Below are positions 7,017 through 13,792 of a DNA stretch of 32,233 nucleotides, piece by piece. Origin of the DNA: Acetatifactor sp. Its GTDB lineage: Bacteria > Bacillota > Clostridia > Lachnospirales > Lachnospiraceae. Every line of letters starts with the position of its first letter. Position 1 is the first letter of the stretch. The notes beneath the pieces are model-generated. The model was not told the DNA's origin. It did no database searches and saw only the letters and a program-made list of their open reading frames with translations. Where the stretch lies: positions 1 through 32,233 of the forward strand of contig JAEDDX010000026.1 in NCBI GenBank assembly GCA_016293615.1, in the 5' to 3' direction. Both the position numbers and the translations under genes were made by a program.

Positions 7017-7772
7017 ATGATCATTGATTCTTTTGATTTGGAGAGTGAACCAATTATTTCTCCAAAATCTTTTTTTGGAGAAAAAAATAAAATATGTGAT
7101 ATTGCTATAGGCACTTTTTCCAGAGAGATTTTCCCAGCAGTGTTGGAAACATTTTCCAACGAAAAAATTGGAGAAATGAAGGCTGCCAATCGCGTGAAAC
7201 CAGTATATCTTTTGTACATAGGAAATCAAAAGATTGCATTTTATCTTTCGGAAATTGGGGCGTGTGGTTCTTCCACGGATATAATAGAAGTGAATTGGAT
7301 GACCGGTGCGGATAAGTTTATTCTTTTTGGTTCTGCAGGGGCACTGGACAAAGAGAAAACAAGAGGCAAATATGTAATTCCAACTGAAGCTTATCGTGAT
7401 GAGGGGATGTCATATCATTATGCTCCTCCGGCGGATTATATATCTATCCAAAAGGCAGATCAGGTTGAAGAAATATTTGAATCATTGGGACTTTCTTATG
7501 TAAAAGGAAAAGTGTGGACAACAGATGCAATATATCGTGAGACCAAGAATGCAGTTGTTGCCAGAAAAGCGGAAGGTTGCATCGCTGTAGAAATGGAACT
7601 TGCGGGCATGCAAGCAGTATGTAACTTTCATGGGATTGAGCTGTATGATTTTCTGGTAACAGGGGATGTTGTTGATCAAATAGAAGAATATACTGGTGAC
7701 GGACTTCATGAAGCAAATCATGATCTTGGGAAATTTTATGTGGCGTTAAAGTTGGCAGAGGCAATTAAGTAA
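7017..7772 (+). CDS. Nucleoside phosphorylase (PNP/UDP family)
   Basis: A 251-aa nucleoside phosphorylase-family protein that cleaves a nucleoside with phosphate to base and pentose-1-phosphate. The phosphate/ribose site appears as LFGSAGAL (103-110), the nucleoside-binding motif as VEMELAGMQAV (191-201), and the base-site aspartate as TGDVVD (Asp217). Length and layout resemble uridine phosphorylase-like proteins. A GGGGAGAT ribosome binding site precedes ATG 7017. With the deaminase and EEP genes nearby it could act on nucleoside analogues, which is inference. No signal peptide is seen. Confidence 0.85.
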   Translation: MIIDSFDLESEPIISPKSFFGEKNKICDIAIGTFSREIFPAVLETFSNEKIGEMKAANRVKPVYLLYIGNQKIAFYLSEIGACGSSTDIIEVNWMTGADKFILFGSAGALDKEKTRGKYVIPTEAYRDEGMSYHYAPPADYISIQKADQVEEIFESLGLSYVKGKVWTTDAIYRETKNAVVARKAEGCIAVEMELAGMQAVCNFHGIELYDFLVTGDVVDQIEEYTGDGLHEANHDLGKFYVALKLAEAIK

Positions 7773-7796
7773 CATGAATATAGATGGAATATGATT

Positions 7797-7813
7797 ATTT
7801 TGATAATATGGTT
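7797..7813 (+). repeat. 17-bp spacer motif, copy e (consensus)
   Basis: Exact consensus ATTTTGATAATATGGTT. A TATAAT lies at 7826-7831, but the distance from TTGATA is 20 bp, too long for a normal promoter. Confidence 0.65.
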
Positions 7814-7862
7814 TAGGTAGATTCCTATAATTCGGCGTTTAGTGTTAGGGAGGGCGTGCAAA

Positions 7863-8636
7863 GTGGCAAAAATAAATACAACGGAATATGTTCAGAAACA
7901 ATATCAAAAGTCCGATGGACTAAATACAAGGATATCGATTCATGAAAAGTATTCTACAAATAAAATGGGATTAGGCAATTGGTATTTTACTAAATATAAG
8001 ATTAGTTCTGGCATAAAAGTACTTGAACTAGGATGTGGAACAGGTTCTATGTGGATTGGCCATGAGAATATAATCGAAAAATGTGAAGAGGTGGTATTAT
8101 CAGATTTTTCTGAAGGTATGCTAGAAAAAGCGAAAGAAAATGTAGGTGCTATCAGCAATGTTATATATAAAGTTATTGATATTCAAGATATTCCGTTTGA
8201 TGATGAATATTTTGATATAGTGATTGCAAATTACATGCTATATCATGTACCGGATATAGAGAAAGCACTGACAGAAGTTAGAAGGGTTCTAAAAAATGGA
8301 GGATACTTTTACGCAGGTACTACAGGTGAAAATGGTATTATGGAGACTATCGTGCAATACTTAAACATGTCTTTTAAATATGAAAATACATTTTCATTGG
8401 AAAATGGATTGGCTCAGCTTGATTCTTATTTTTCGGAAGTTCACATTGAGAGATATATCGATTCGTTAGCAGTGACTGATATGGATGATTTGATGGAATA
8501 CATTTACTCAGGAATTACTTTCAAAAATGAATGTAAGTTATCAAGTGATGAAGTGAAAAAAATTCTTACCAGTCATATGAAAAATGGAATACTTAATTTG
8601 CCAAAAGATCCAGGAATGTTTGTGGCGAAAAAATAG
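7863..8636 (+). CDS. Class I SAM-dependent methyltransferase
   Basis: A 257-aa Rossmann-fold methyltransferase. The SAM motif I is VLELGCGTG (53-61), followed by VVLSDFSEGMLEKAKEN (motif II), DIQDIPFDDEYFDIVIANYML (motifs III and IV, abridged) and VLKNGGYFY. This order is that of the UbiE/Methyltransf_11 group. The frame is open from 7842, but GTG 7863 has a GGGAGGG eight nt upstream and fits the family start. The acceptor is unknown; small-molecule or RNA methylation are both possible. It stands between motif copies e and f as a single-gene unit. Confidence 0.85.
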   Translation: MAKINTTEYVQKQYQKSDGLNTRISIHEKYSTNKMGLGNWYFTKYKISSGIKVLELGCGTGSMWIGHENIIEKCEEVVLSDFSEGMLEKAKENVGAISNVIYKVIDIQDIPFDDEYFDIVIANYMLYHVPDIEKALTEVRRVLKNGGYFYAGTTGENGIMETIVQYLNMSFKYENTFSLENGLAQLDSYFSEVHIERYIDSLAVTDMDDLMEYIYSGITFKNECKLSSDEVKKILTSHMKNGILNLPKDPGMFVAKK

Positions 8637-8676
8637 GAATGTTTATGACCTAATGGTAGACAGCATTGATAGTATT

Positions 8677-8693
8677 ATTTTGATCATACGGTG
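8677..8693 (+). repeat. 17-bp spacer motif, copy f
   Basis: ATTTTGATCATACGGTG matches 14 of 17. It lies 40 bp after the methyltransferase stop and 81 bp before the next start. The remaining spacer up to 8774 has no other clear signal. Confidence 0.55.
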
Positions 8694-8774
8694 CAGATAA
8701 ACTTGAATTGACCGAGCTCTTTTGAAACGAAATGACTTGGAATTTAAGACTTTGACTGTGAGGGAAAAATTATT

Positions 8775-9281
8775 ATGATTGAGTTAAAAAGACTATCTCC
8801 TAATGATGGTACTGATATTTATAATATGTTACAAGAAATTCCGAAGGAAGAAAATGGTTTGCAGAACAAGGCAAATGGATTAACTTTTGAGGAATTCAAA
8901 GGATGGCTAATAGGCAAACAAGCGGAATCAGAACAAGAAGGCATTGTGGATGGGTGGAAAGTTCCGTCTACAACCTATTGGTTGTACGTTGATGGCGTAC
9001 CAGTTGGTTATGGAAGTGTTAGAAAGTACCTGACTGAAGCATTAAGAAAAGTGGGCGGACATATAGGATACGGCATTGCTCCCTCTTTTAGAGGAAAAGG
9101 ATATGGAAAAGAGTTGCTGAGATTGTTGTTGCTTGAGGCGTATAAGGCTGGAATTGATAAAAGTCTGTTAACAATTCATAAGGATAATTTGGCTTCTCAG
9201 GCTGTTGCGCGTGCAATTGGTGGAGTCTTAACAGATGAGACAGATGAAAGAGTTTATTATTGGATTAAAAGCAACGAATAG
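8775..9281 (+). CDS. GNAT family N-acetyltransferase
   Basis: A 168-aa acetyltransferase. HIGYGIAPSFRGKGYGKELLRLLLLEA carries the beta-4 strand and the acetyl-CoA loop RGKGYGK. It is followed by LTIHKDNLASQAVARAIGG, the usual asparagine-containing motif (about 137-155). The overall layout matches GNATs annotated as acyltransferases for small molecules. The start ATG has GAGGG 12 nt upstream, which is weak. Substrate unknown. Confidence 0.85.
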   Translation: MIELKRLSPNDGTDIYNMLQEIPKEENGLQNKANGLTFEEFKGWLIGKQAESEQEGIVDGWKVPSTTYWLYVDGVPVGYGSVRKYLTEALRKVGGHIGYGIAPSFRGKGYGKELLRLLLLEAYKAGIDKSLLTIHKDNLASQAVARAIGGVLTDETDERVYYWIKSNE

Positions 9282-9319
9282 GAGAGTAAAGAAATAGACA
9301 AATTTCAGTTAGTAGGTGT

Positions 9320-9464
9320 ATCGCCATGCCGACACTCACAAGCTTGCGCTTGTTCGTTGTCGCGGCGTTCGCCGTATGCATCTTCGCACGAATGCGCCTG
9401 CCTGTGTGCGAGCACCCGGCAGTCACCTTCGGCTCATCTGCGCATGGCTCATTGCTGCGCGCAA
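9320..9464 (+). other. GC-rich, densely hairpinned spacer
   Basis: About 145 bp, far richer in G+C than its AT-rich neighbours, separates the acetyltransferase from the Nudix gene. It holds consecutive stems: ACAAGC-ttgc-GCTTGT (9338-9353), CGGCG-tt-CGCCG (9363-9374), and GCA..TTCG-ca-CGAA-TGC (9378-9395). One frame is open through it (from 9357), but the implied peptide is Cys/Ser/His-rich and unlike a Nudix N-terminus. It behaves like a structured DNA or RNA element of foreign origin. Its function is unknown. Confidence 0.55.
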
Positions 9465-9494
9465 ACTTCTTATTTTGCTGTGAGAGGGGTTGCT

Positions 9495-9974
9495 ATGAGA
9501 AATAGAAGCGTTGTATTTGTTATAAGAGACAAGAAAATTCTTATGGAAAAACTGTGTTATGAAGGCAGAACTTTTTACTCAATTCCCGGTGGTGGAATCG
9601 AAGATGGTGAAACTCCCGAACAGACTGCAATCAGGGAACTTAAAGAGGAATGCGGACTTGATGGCGTCATAATAAGAAAACTGGCAGAGGTATATAATCA
9701 CGAAAGAACAGAATATTCATTTTGGGTAAGTGTACCCAAGGAACAGGAAGCAATCAAGGGATATGATCCGGAAGAACCAGAGGATGACCAGCCAATTAAA
9801 GAAGTGCGATGGATGAATTTGAATGAAATGTCAGAAAAAGATCGTGCTTTTATGTGGAGATATGGTTTATTGGAGATTCCTGAGTTTTGTGAAGAAGTAA
9901 TGTCTTGGGGCGATACGATAAGTTATCCTGGTAATGATTTGCAGATTCAGATTTTCGAAACTAAACAAATCTGA
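9495..9974 (+). CDS. NUDIX hydrolase
   Basis: A 159-aa Nudix pyrophosphohydrolase. The full Nudix box Gx5Ex7REUxEExGU is present from Gly33 to Leu55 (GGIEDGET.., RELKEECGL). It removes a nucleoside or other group linked through a diphosphate, with Mg2+. I choose ATG 9495, preceded by GAGAGGGG, because the upstream in-frame extension lies in the GC-rich hairpin spacer. The stop is 18 bp before the next gene, so the two are probably cotranscribed. The substrate is not readable from the sequence. Confidence 0.88.
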   Translation: MRNRSVVFVIRDKKILMEKLCYEGRTFYSIPGGGIEDGETPEQTAIRELKEECGLDGVIIRKLAEVYNHERTEYSFWVSVPKEQEAIKGYDPEEPEDDQPIKEVRWMNLNEMSEKDRAFMWRYGLLEIPEFCEEVMSWGDTISYPGNDLQIQIFETKQI

Positions 9975-9992
9975 ACCAAAGGAGGTAGTGAT

Positions 9993-10541
9993 ATGAAACA
10001 TATAGGTACAAAAAGATATGAGACAGAAAGATTAATATTGCGTCCATTCGTCGAAAGTGACGCCCAATCAGTTTTTGAAAATTGGGCATCAGATGATGAA
10101 GTAACCAAATATTTGACTTGGCCTACGCATTCTAGTGTAGAGGTATCTCGTTGGTATGTGAATTACTGCATTCAAGAGTATTCGAAAACGTCTAGATATC
10201 AGTGGGGAATAGAGCTAAAAAGCACTCATGAGCTTATTGGTAATATCTCAGTAGTAAGTTCAATAGATGAGCTGGAATGCATGGAACTTGGATGGGTTAT
10301 TGGAAGAAAGTACTGGGGTAAGGGATACACACCTGAAGCAGCAACAAAAGTGCTTGATATTTTATTTGATGAAGTAGGAGCAAACTGTGTATATGCAGGG
10401 CATGATGTAAACAATACAAAGTCTGGAAGAGTTATGCAGAAAATAGGAATGAAGTACGAAGGAATATTACGGCAGTTTGGAAAAAATAATCAAGGAATTG
10501 TTGATTGTGCTCGATATTCGATGATAAAGGCTGAACGTTAA
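9993..10541 (+). CDS. GNAT N-acetyltransferase, RimJ/RimL type
   Basis: A 182-aa acetyltransferase. It begins with the family hallmark YETERLILRPFVESDAQ and has LGWVIGRKYWGKGYTPEAA (acetyl-CoA loop, about 89-107). VNNTKSGRVMQKIGMKYEG closes the fold. AAAGGAGGT lies 8 nt before the start, the strongest ribosome binding site in the island. It follows the Nudix gene closely. Close relatives modify ribosomal proteins or antibiotics, and the target here is unknown. Confidence 0.88.
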   Translation: MKHIGTKRYETERLILRPFVESDAQSVFENWASDDEVTKYLTWPTHSSVEVSRWYVNYCIQEYSKTSRYQWGIELKSTHELIGNISVVSSIDELECMELGWVIGRKYWGKGYTPEAATKVLDILFDEVGANCVYAGHDVNNTKSGRVMQKIGMKYEGILRQFGKNNQGIVDCARYSMIKAER

Positions 10542-10557
10542 ATCTAACTTTGCTGTC

Positions 10558-10586
10558 TTGACATATATATGAAAATATGGTAAGTT
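10558..10586 (+). promoter_or_regulatory. Candidate promoter before the unknown 135-aa gene
   Basis: TTGACA (10558-10563), a 17-bp spacer and TAAGTT (10581-10586) preceded by TGG, which could act as an extended -10. A degenerate copy of the 17-bp spacer motif (12 of 17, 10566-10582) overlaps it. Confidence 0.45.
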
Positions 10587-10604
10587 ACAAATGATATTAG
10601 GCGG

Positions 10605-10652
10605 AACGCTTGATCCACGCTTGTTAGGGAAAATTCTTAACAAGCGTTTTTT
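10605..10652 (+). terminator. Intrinsic terminator, possible leader attenuator
   Basis: A perfect 10-bp stem ACGCTTGTTA/TAACAAGCGT (10617-10647) with a following T run lies between the candidate promoter and the start at 10683. An extra copy of the upstream arm, AACGCTTG, lies at 10605-10612 and can pair with the same downstream arm, CAAGCGTT. That gives a choice of structures, as in attenuated leaders of resistance genes. It may simply terminate the upstream Nudix/GNAT transcript. Confidence 0.65.
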
Positions 10653-10682
10653 ATTTGTAAAAACGGAGGAGGTATTAAACTT

Positions 10683-11090
10683 ATGAAATATTATAGGGTG
10701 CATTCAGAGGACATTGCCTATTTGACACAACAGCCCAGGGGTATTTTTACAGCAATTTATAAGTTGGTTGAGGCGAAAATTTTGTCAGAAGATGAGGAAA
10801 AAGAATATTGGAGAAATAGAGAGTATTTTGAGAAGGAATTACCAGTTCCACCTTTTTATGAAAACGGCAATCCTCAAAATGCCATCACTTGGTTCAAGGA
10901 TACAGAAGATGGAAATAGAATATATCAGGAATTGGAGTTCTACAGAAATATGGCGTCCAAATATGGACTAAAGTTGCTAATGACTGAATGTGAAGAAATT
11001 CCGGGAGATATAATTTATGAGGACGATTATCAAATCGCGGTAATGAATCAGAAAAAAGATTTGAAAACAAGAGTAACATCAGTATGTTAA
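10683..11090 (+). CDS. Hypothetical protein, 135 aa
   Basis: I do not recognise this family. The protein is acidic, soluble and mixed alpha/beta in look. It has an N-terminal YYRVHSEDIAYLTQQPRG, a central aromatic and Glu-rich helix (EDEEKEYWRNREYFEKELP) and a later TWFKDTEDG. The start is well supported by CGGAGGAGG 10 nt upstream. No signal peptide or membrane segment is seen. It has its own candidate promoter and attenuator-like leader and is the last cargo gene before the right 201-bp repeat. Its position suggests a cassette gene like the others. Confidence 0.75.
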   Translation: MKYYRVHSEDIAYLTQQPRGIFTAIYKLVEAKILSEDEEKEYWRNREYFEKELPVPPFYENGNPQNAITWFKDTEDGNRIYQELEFYRNMASKYGLKLLMTECEEIPGDIIYEDDYQIAVMNQKKDLKTRVTSVC

Positions 11091-11128
11091 TTGAAATTTA
11101 ATCGCTCAACCCGGATAGCACGTATTAT

Positions 11129-11329
11129 CGGAATAATATCGTTCTTCGTAAGATGATAATATGTGATCATATTTTAGAGAGATGCCCTGAGACTTGGTGG
11201 GATGTGCTGAGTAATATACAAACAAGTAACAAATGAGAATGTGTGTCTAAGTAAGAATCCCCATTTTACGGGCTTCTTCATAGGTTTTGAATCTCTCAAA
11301 GCGTTAATTTACGTTCTCAAAGAGATAAT
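11129..11329 (+). repeat. 201-bp direct repeat, right copy
   Basis: Matches 1336-1536 at 196 of 201 positions without gaps. At its right edge the repeat runs into a perfect 16-bp palindrome AGAGATAATTATCTCT (11322-11337), half of which lies outside the repeat and is absent at the left copy. The two copies are 9,793 bp apart. Confidence 0.93.
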
Positions 11330-11360
11330 TATCTCTATTCGAGATTATTTCAGTTTGTTT

Positions 11361-11397
11361 ATCCCAGAAGTCTTATGGCTTCTGGGATTTCTTTTCT
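11361..11397 (+). terminator. Strong intrinsic terminator
   Basis: Perfect 10-bp stem ATCCCAGAAG/CTTCTGGGAT with an 8-nt loop, followed by TTCTTTT. It lies directly after the right 201-bp repeat and insulates the island from the right side. Confidence 0.8.
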
Positions 11398-11500
11398 AAA
11401 TCACAGTCTGATATTCACTTTCGTTTTTCTGCGAATCAAACTAGCAAATCGACAATTCAGTAGGTAGCCGCAAGGTAAATACTACGAATACAATTGATAA

Positions 11501-11725
11501 AACAAAGCTACTATATGTAACTTGCCAGAGCAAAAGGAGGTGTATTGGGAGCATGAGGGAATGCTGGATCATCCGGAATATGCCAGAAGCGCTGTGAAGA
11601 AAATAGAATTATATGAGATGAATGGTATATATCCGGGGGATACTCTGATATTAACATTTGAAACATCCGTTTCTGTCATTCGTACAGATCTAATGAAGAA
11701 TTTAACAAAGAAATATCTGTTATAA
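11501..11725 (+). pseudogene. C-terminal remnant of a nuclease-like protein
   Basis: An open frame starts after a stop at 11498-11500. It contains VYWEHEGMLDHPEYARSAVKKIELY, then NGIYPGDTLILTFET (abridged), ending at TAA 11725. YWEHxGMxxxxEYA followed by Y..NGIYPG..LI.TFE is a block I associate with C-termini of uncharacterised restriction-endonuclease-fold proteins. No start codon has a matching ribosome binding site for a full protein. The AAAGGAGG at 11533 is internal and fortuitous, or part of the fusion. I read it as a severed 3' end. The family link is from memory and moderate. Confidence 0.5.
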
Positions 11726-12030
11726 AAATATAACTTTTGCTCTCCACAGCAAGCAACTATGTAAAGCATCCATCCACATGCCCCCGGTTTTGCCTGTCCG
11801 ATTTGTCGCGCGAAAATGCATACAAAAGGAAATGGAGGGTTTTTCTTTTCAGATTCTATGAAAACTGCGGCAGTATTTTCAGGTTTCTCTTGTAAAATAC
11901 GGTCGAGCCATGTAGAATAAAATTAGAACTGATGTGGATGCCGGACGGAAGAGGTTCCGCCGGGTGTACAAAACAGGGCGTATATGTCAGGAATGGGGAA
12001 CTGCACATATACTGATTGGGGGATAGGAAA
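11726..12030 (+). other. Gene-free stretch with one candidate promoter
   Basis: No credible coding region is seen. A promoter-like TTGTAA (11890-11895), 17-bp spacer and TAGAAT (11913-11918) point rightwards. A hairpin with CGGAA/TTCCG arms follows near 11943-11965. These could drive the remnant at 12031 and the TIR gene downstream. Confidence 0.45.
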
Positions 12031-12159
12031 ATGACACAGAAACCAGTGACGGAACAGTATGACATCCAATGCCAAGCTGATGATGCAGGAGGAACGGCTG
12101 TGCGGGTTACAGGGAGACTATCATTTCAGCGCAGGTGCCGTGCAGTGGCGTCCGGGTGA
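12031..12159 (+). CDS. Possible 42-aa leader ORF before the TIR gene
   Basis: ATG 12031 has a GGGGGATAGG ribosome binding site and lies below the candidate promoter at 11890. The peptide (MTQKPVTEQYDIQCQADD and onward, 42 aa) is not recognised. It overlaps the GGDEF remnant in another frame, so it may be just a start joined to debris. Confidence 0.3.
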   Translation: MTQKPVTEQYDIQCQADDAGGTAVRVTGRLSFQRRCRAVASG

Positions 12160-12247
12160 GAGCAGCAAAGATATCTTTGACCGGGGTGACCATGGAATGT
12201 ATCAGATCAAAGAATCCGGTAAGAACGGAATTCTGTTCTGTGACTAG
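12050..12247 (+). pseudogene. GGDEF-domain C-terminal remnant
   Basis: The frame beginning after the stop at 12047-12049 encodes YHFSAGAVQWRPGE, then DIFDRGDHGMYQIKESGKNG, ending at TAG 12247. This is the end of a diguanylate cyclase GGDEF domain: the FSxG strand and the Dxx(M)YxxKxxGKN helix are characteristic. The GG(D/E)EF catalytic site and everything before it are missing, so it has no activity. It shows that a signalling gene was deleted or recombined just left of the TIR gene. Confidence 0.65.
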
Positions 12248-12303
12248 CGTGCCATGGAAAGAATCGGATCTCATGATTTGATACAAGGAGGGGGCATCCC
12301 GCT

Positions 12304-13647
12304 ATGTATATATTTATCTCCTATGCAACTCCGGATGTGGAGATTGCGAAGCAGTGCCTGCAGGCACTGGAAAAAGAGAATATGGAGTGTTTCTTTGCGC
12401 CGCGCGATATTCAGATGGGGCACATTTATGCAAATGATATTCTGGATGCAATCAACAGGAGCGATGTGTTTTTGCTGCTGCTTTCCAAGGCGGCAGACAA
12501 TTCACCGCATGTGCTTCGCGAGGTGGAGCGCGCAGTCAGCAAGAAGCTTCCGTTGATCGTCTATAAACTGGAAAATTTTGAAATCTCCAAATCTATGGAG
12601 TATTTTCTGATGACCCATCAGTGGCTCAACAGGGAAAACGATCAAGACATTGATCGTCTGGTGTGCAGGATAAAGACCATGGACGGACAGAACGAAGCGG
12701 ATACTGTTGCGGCCGGCCGGGGACAGAAAACAATGCATACTGATGTTCTTCTGCCGCACACGGAGGAAAACGGAAGTACGGCCGGCAGAAAAAGGAAGAG
12801 CCGGTTATGGATATGCGCGGCGGTTTTCCTTGCGGTCGCAGTTTTGGCAGGCGGATTGGCGGTATGGAGAAGCCGGATGCAGAAGGACAGCCTGTTTGCC
12901 GACGCCAAGGTGGGAGATGTTGTCAGTTTCGGCACCTATCTGGAACAGCCGATTGAATGGATCGTCTTGAGACAGAATGCGGACGGCACAAAAGTGCTGA
13001 TTGCCAGGAATATCCTGACAATGAAGAACTATGACGCTGCCGAGGGCGGCACCTACAACCTGTATGAAGGAACCGATTATTGGACGGAGAAGCTGGAAGG
13101 ACAATATGAACTGCAGACGCTGGTGCGCGGTAACAGCAACTGGGAAACCTCCAATATCAGAACCTGGCTGAACTCTTCTGAACGGAAGGTGGAATATGCG
13201 GACATGCCTCCGAAGACGAATGCCGCAAGTGAGAAGAAGAACGGCTATGACAGGGAAGCCGGCTTTCTGCACGGTTTTACGGAAGAGGAGCGTGCCTTGA
13301 TGGTAGAGACGGTTCATCAATCGAAAGGAAACGCCCTGAGCGCTGCGAAGGTGGAGACGACAGATCTGGTATATCTTCTTTCCCTGGAGGAGCTGGAATG
13401 GTTTGACTTGGCTGATTTGGAAATGGATACCTGCCCGACCGAGACAGCGATAGAGAAAGACGAGACCGGTTGGTGGCGTATGTATGCGGACGGTGACGGA
13501 CATTTTTACTGGTGGCTTAGAGACGCCGCCGACACTTCTGCCTGTGAGGGGTATCTGGCGGGTTACGCGGCAGGCGATGAGGCTGTCAGGAATTATCCGG
13601 TCGGTACGGAAGGGTTTGGCATCAGACCTGCGGTGACGGTAAAGTAA
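12304..13647 (+). CDS. TIR-transmembrane-DUF6273-like receptor-type protein
   Basis: 447 aa in three parts. Residues 1-120 form a TIR domain: MYIFISYATPDVEIA, then FFAPRDIQMGHIYANDILDAI, then LLLLSKAADNSPHVLREVERA, where Glu73 sits at the usual catalytic NADase position. Residues 161-167 are strongly basic (GRKRKSR) and precede one membrane span (about 168-188). Residues 205-446 resemble DUF6273: FGTYLEQPIEWIVL, SNIRTWLNSS, TTDLVYLLSLEE, WWLRDA, GIRPAVTVK. Positive-inside charge predicts TIR in the cytosol and the C-terminal domain outside. AAGGAGG lies 11 nt before the start. The gene stands alone between remnants and xfp, with base composition closer to the core than to the island. Signalling or defence by NAD cleavage is inference; the domains are well supported. 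Confidence 0.85.
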   Translation: MYIFISYATPDVEIAKQCLQALEKENMECFFAPRDIQMGHIYANDILDAINRSDVFLLLLSKAADNSPHVLREVERAVSKKLPLIVYKLENFEISKSMEYFLMTHQWLNRENDQDIDRLVCRIKTMDGQNEADTVAAGRGQKTMHTDVLLPHTEENGSTAGRKRKSRLWICAAVFLAVAVLAGGLAVWRSRMQKDSLFADAKVGDVVSFGTYLEQPIEWIVLRQNADGTKVLIARNILTMKNYDAAEGGTYNLYEGTDYWTEKLEGQYELQTLVRGNSNWETSNIRTWLNSSERKVEYADMPPKTNAASEKKNGYDREAGFLHGFTEEERALMVETVHQSKGNALSAAKVETTDLVYLLSLEELEWFDLADLEMDTCPTETAIEKDETGWWRMYADGDGHFYWWLRDAADTSACEGYLAGYAAGDEAVRNYPVGTEGFGIRPAVTVK

Positions 13648-13719
13648 AAACCCGAAACTCTTTGTTCAAAAGGCGTATCACGGGAAGACGGAACGCCCCT
13701 GAAACGGATGGTTTTTCCC

Positions 13720-13733
13720 TGTGCTCGAGCACA
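13720..13733. promoter_or_regulatory. Perfect 14-bp palindrome upstream of xfp
   Basis: TGTGCTCGAGCACA is perfectly symmetric and lies about 80 bp before the candidate -10 of xfp. It may be an operator for a dimeric regulator or a small hairpin after the TIR gene, though no T run follows. Confidence 0.4.
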
Positions 13734-13792
13734 TTTGTGAAAAACTGCTAAAAATACAAGCGAAAATTTATTAAAATTCCCTTTTATCATCA

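Noticed and set aside
2324..8693. 17-bp motif as a simple promoter
   Set aside because: TTGATA or GATAAT could be promoter boxes, but a partner at 16-18 bp is missing at the copies checked. Distances to genes also vary from 25 to 81 bp.
9357..9494. N-terminal extension of the Nudix protein
   Set aside because: The open frame runs through the hairpin-rich block and gives a Cys/Ser/His-rich peptide unlike Nudix proteins. ATG 9495 has a good ribosome binding site.
12805..13503. 232-aa minus-strand open frame opposite the TIR gene
   Set aside because: The plus frame has clear TIR, membrane and DUF6273-like features and a ribosome binding site. The antisense frame has none.
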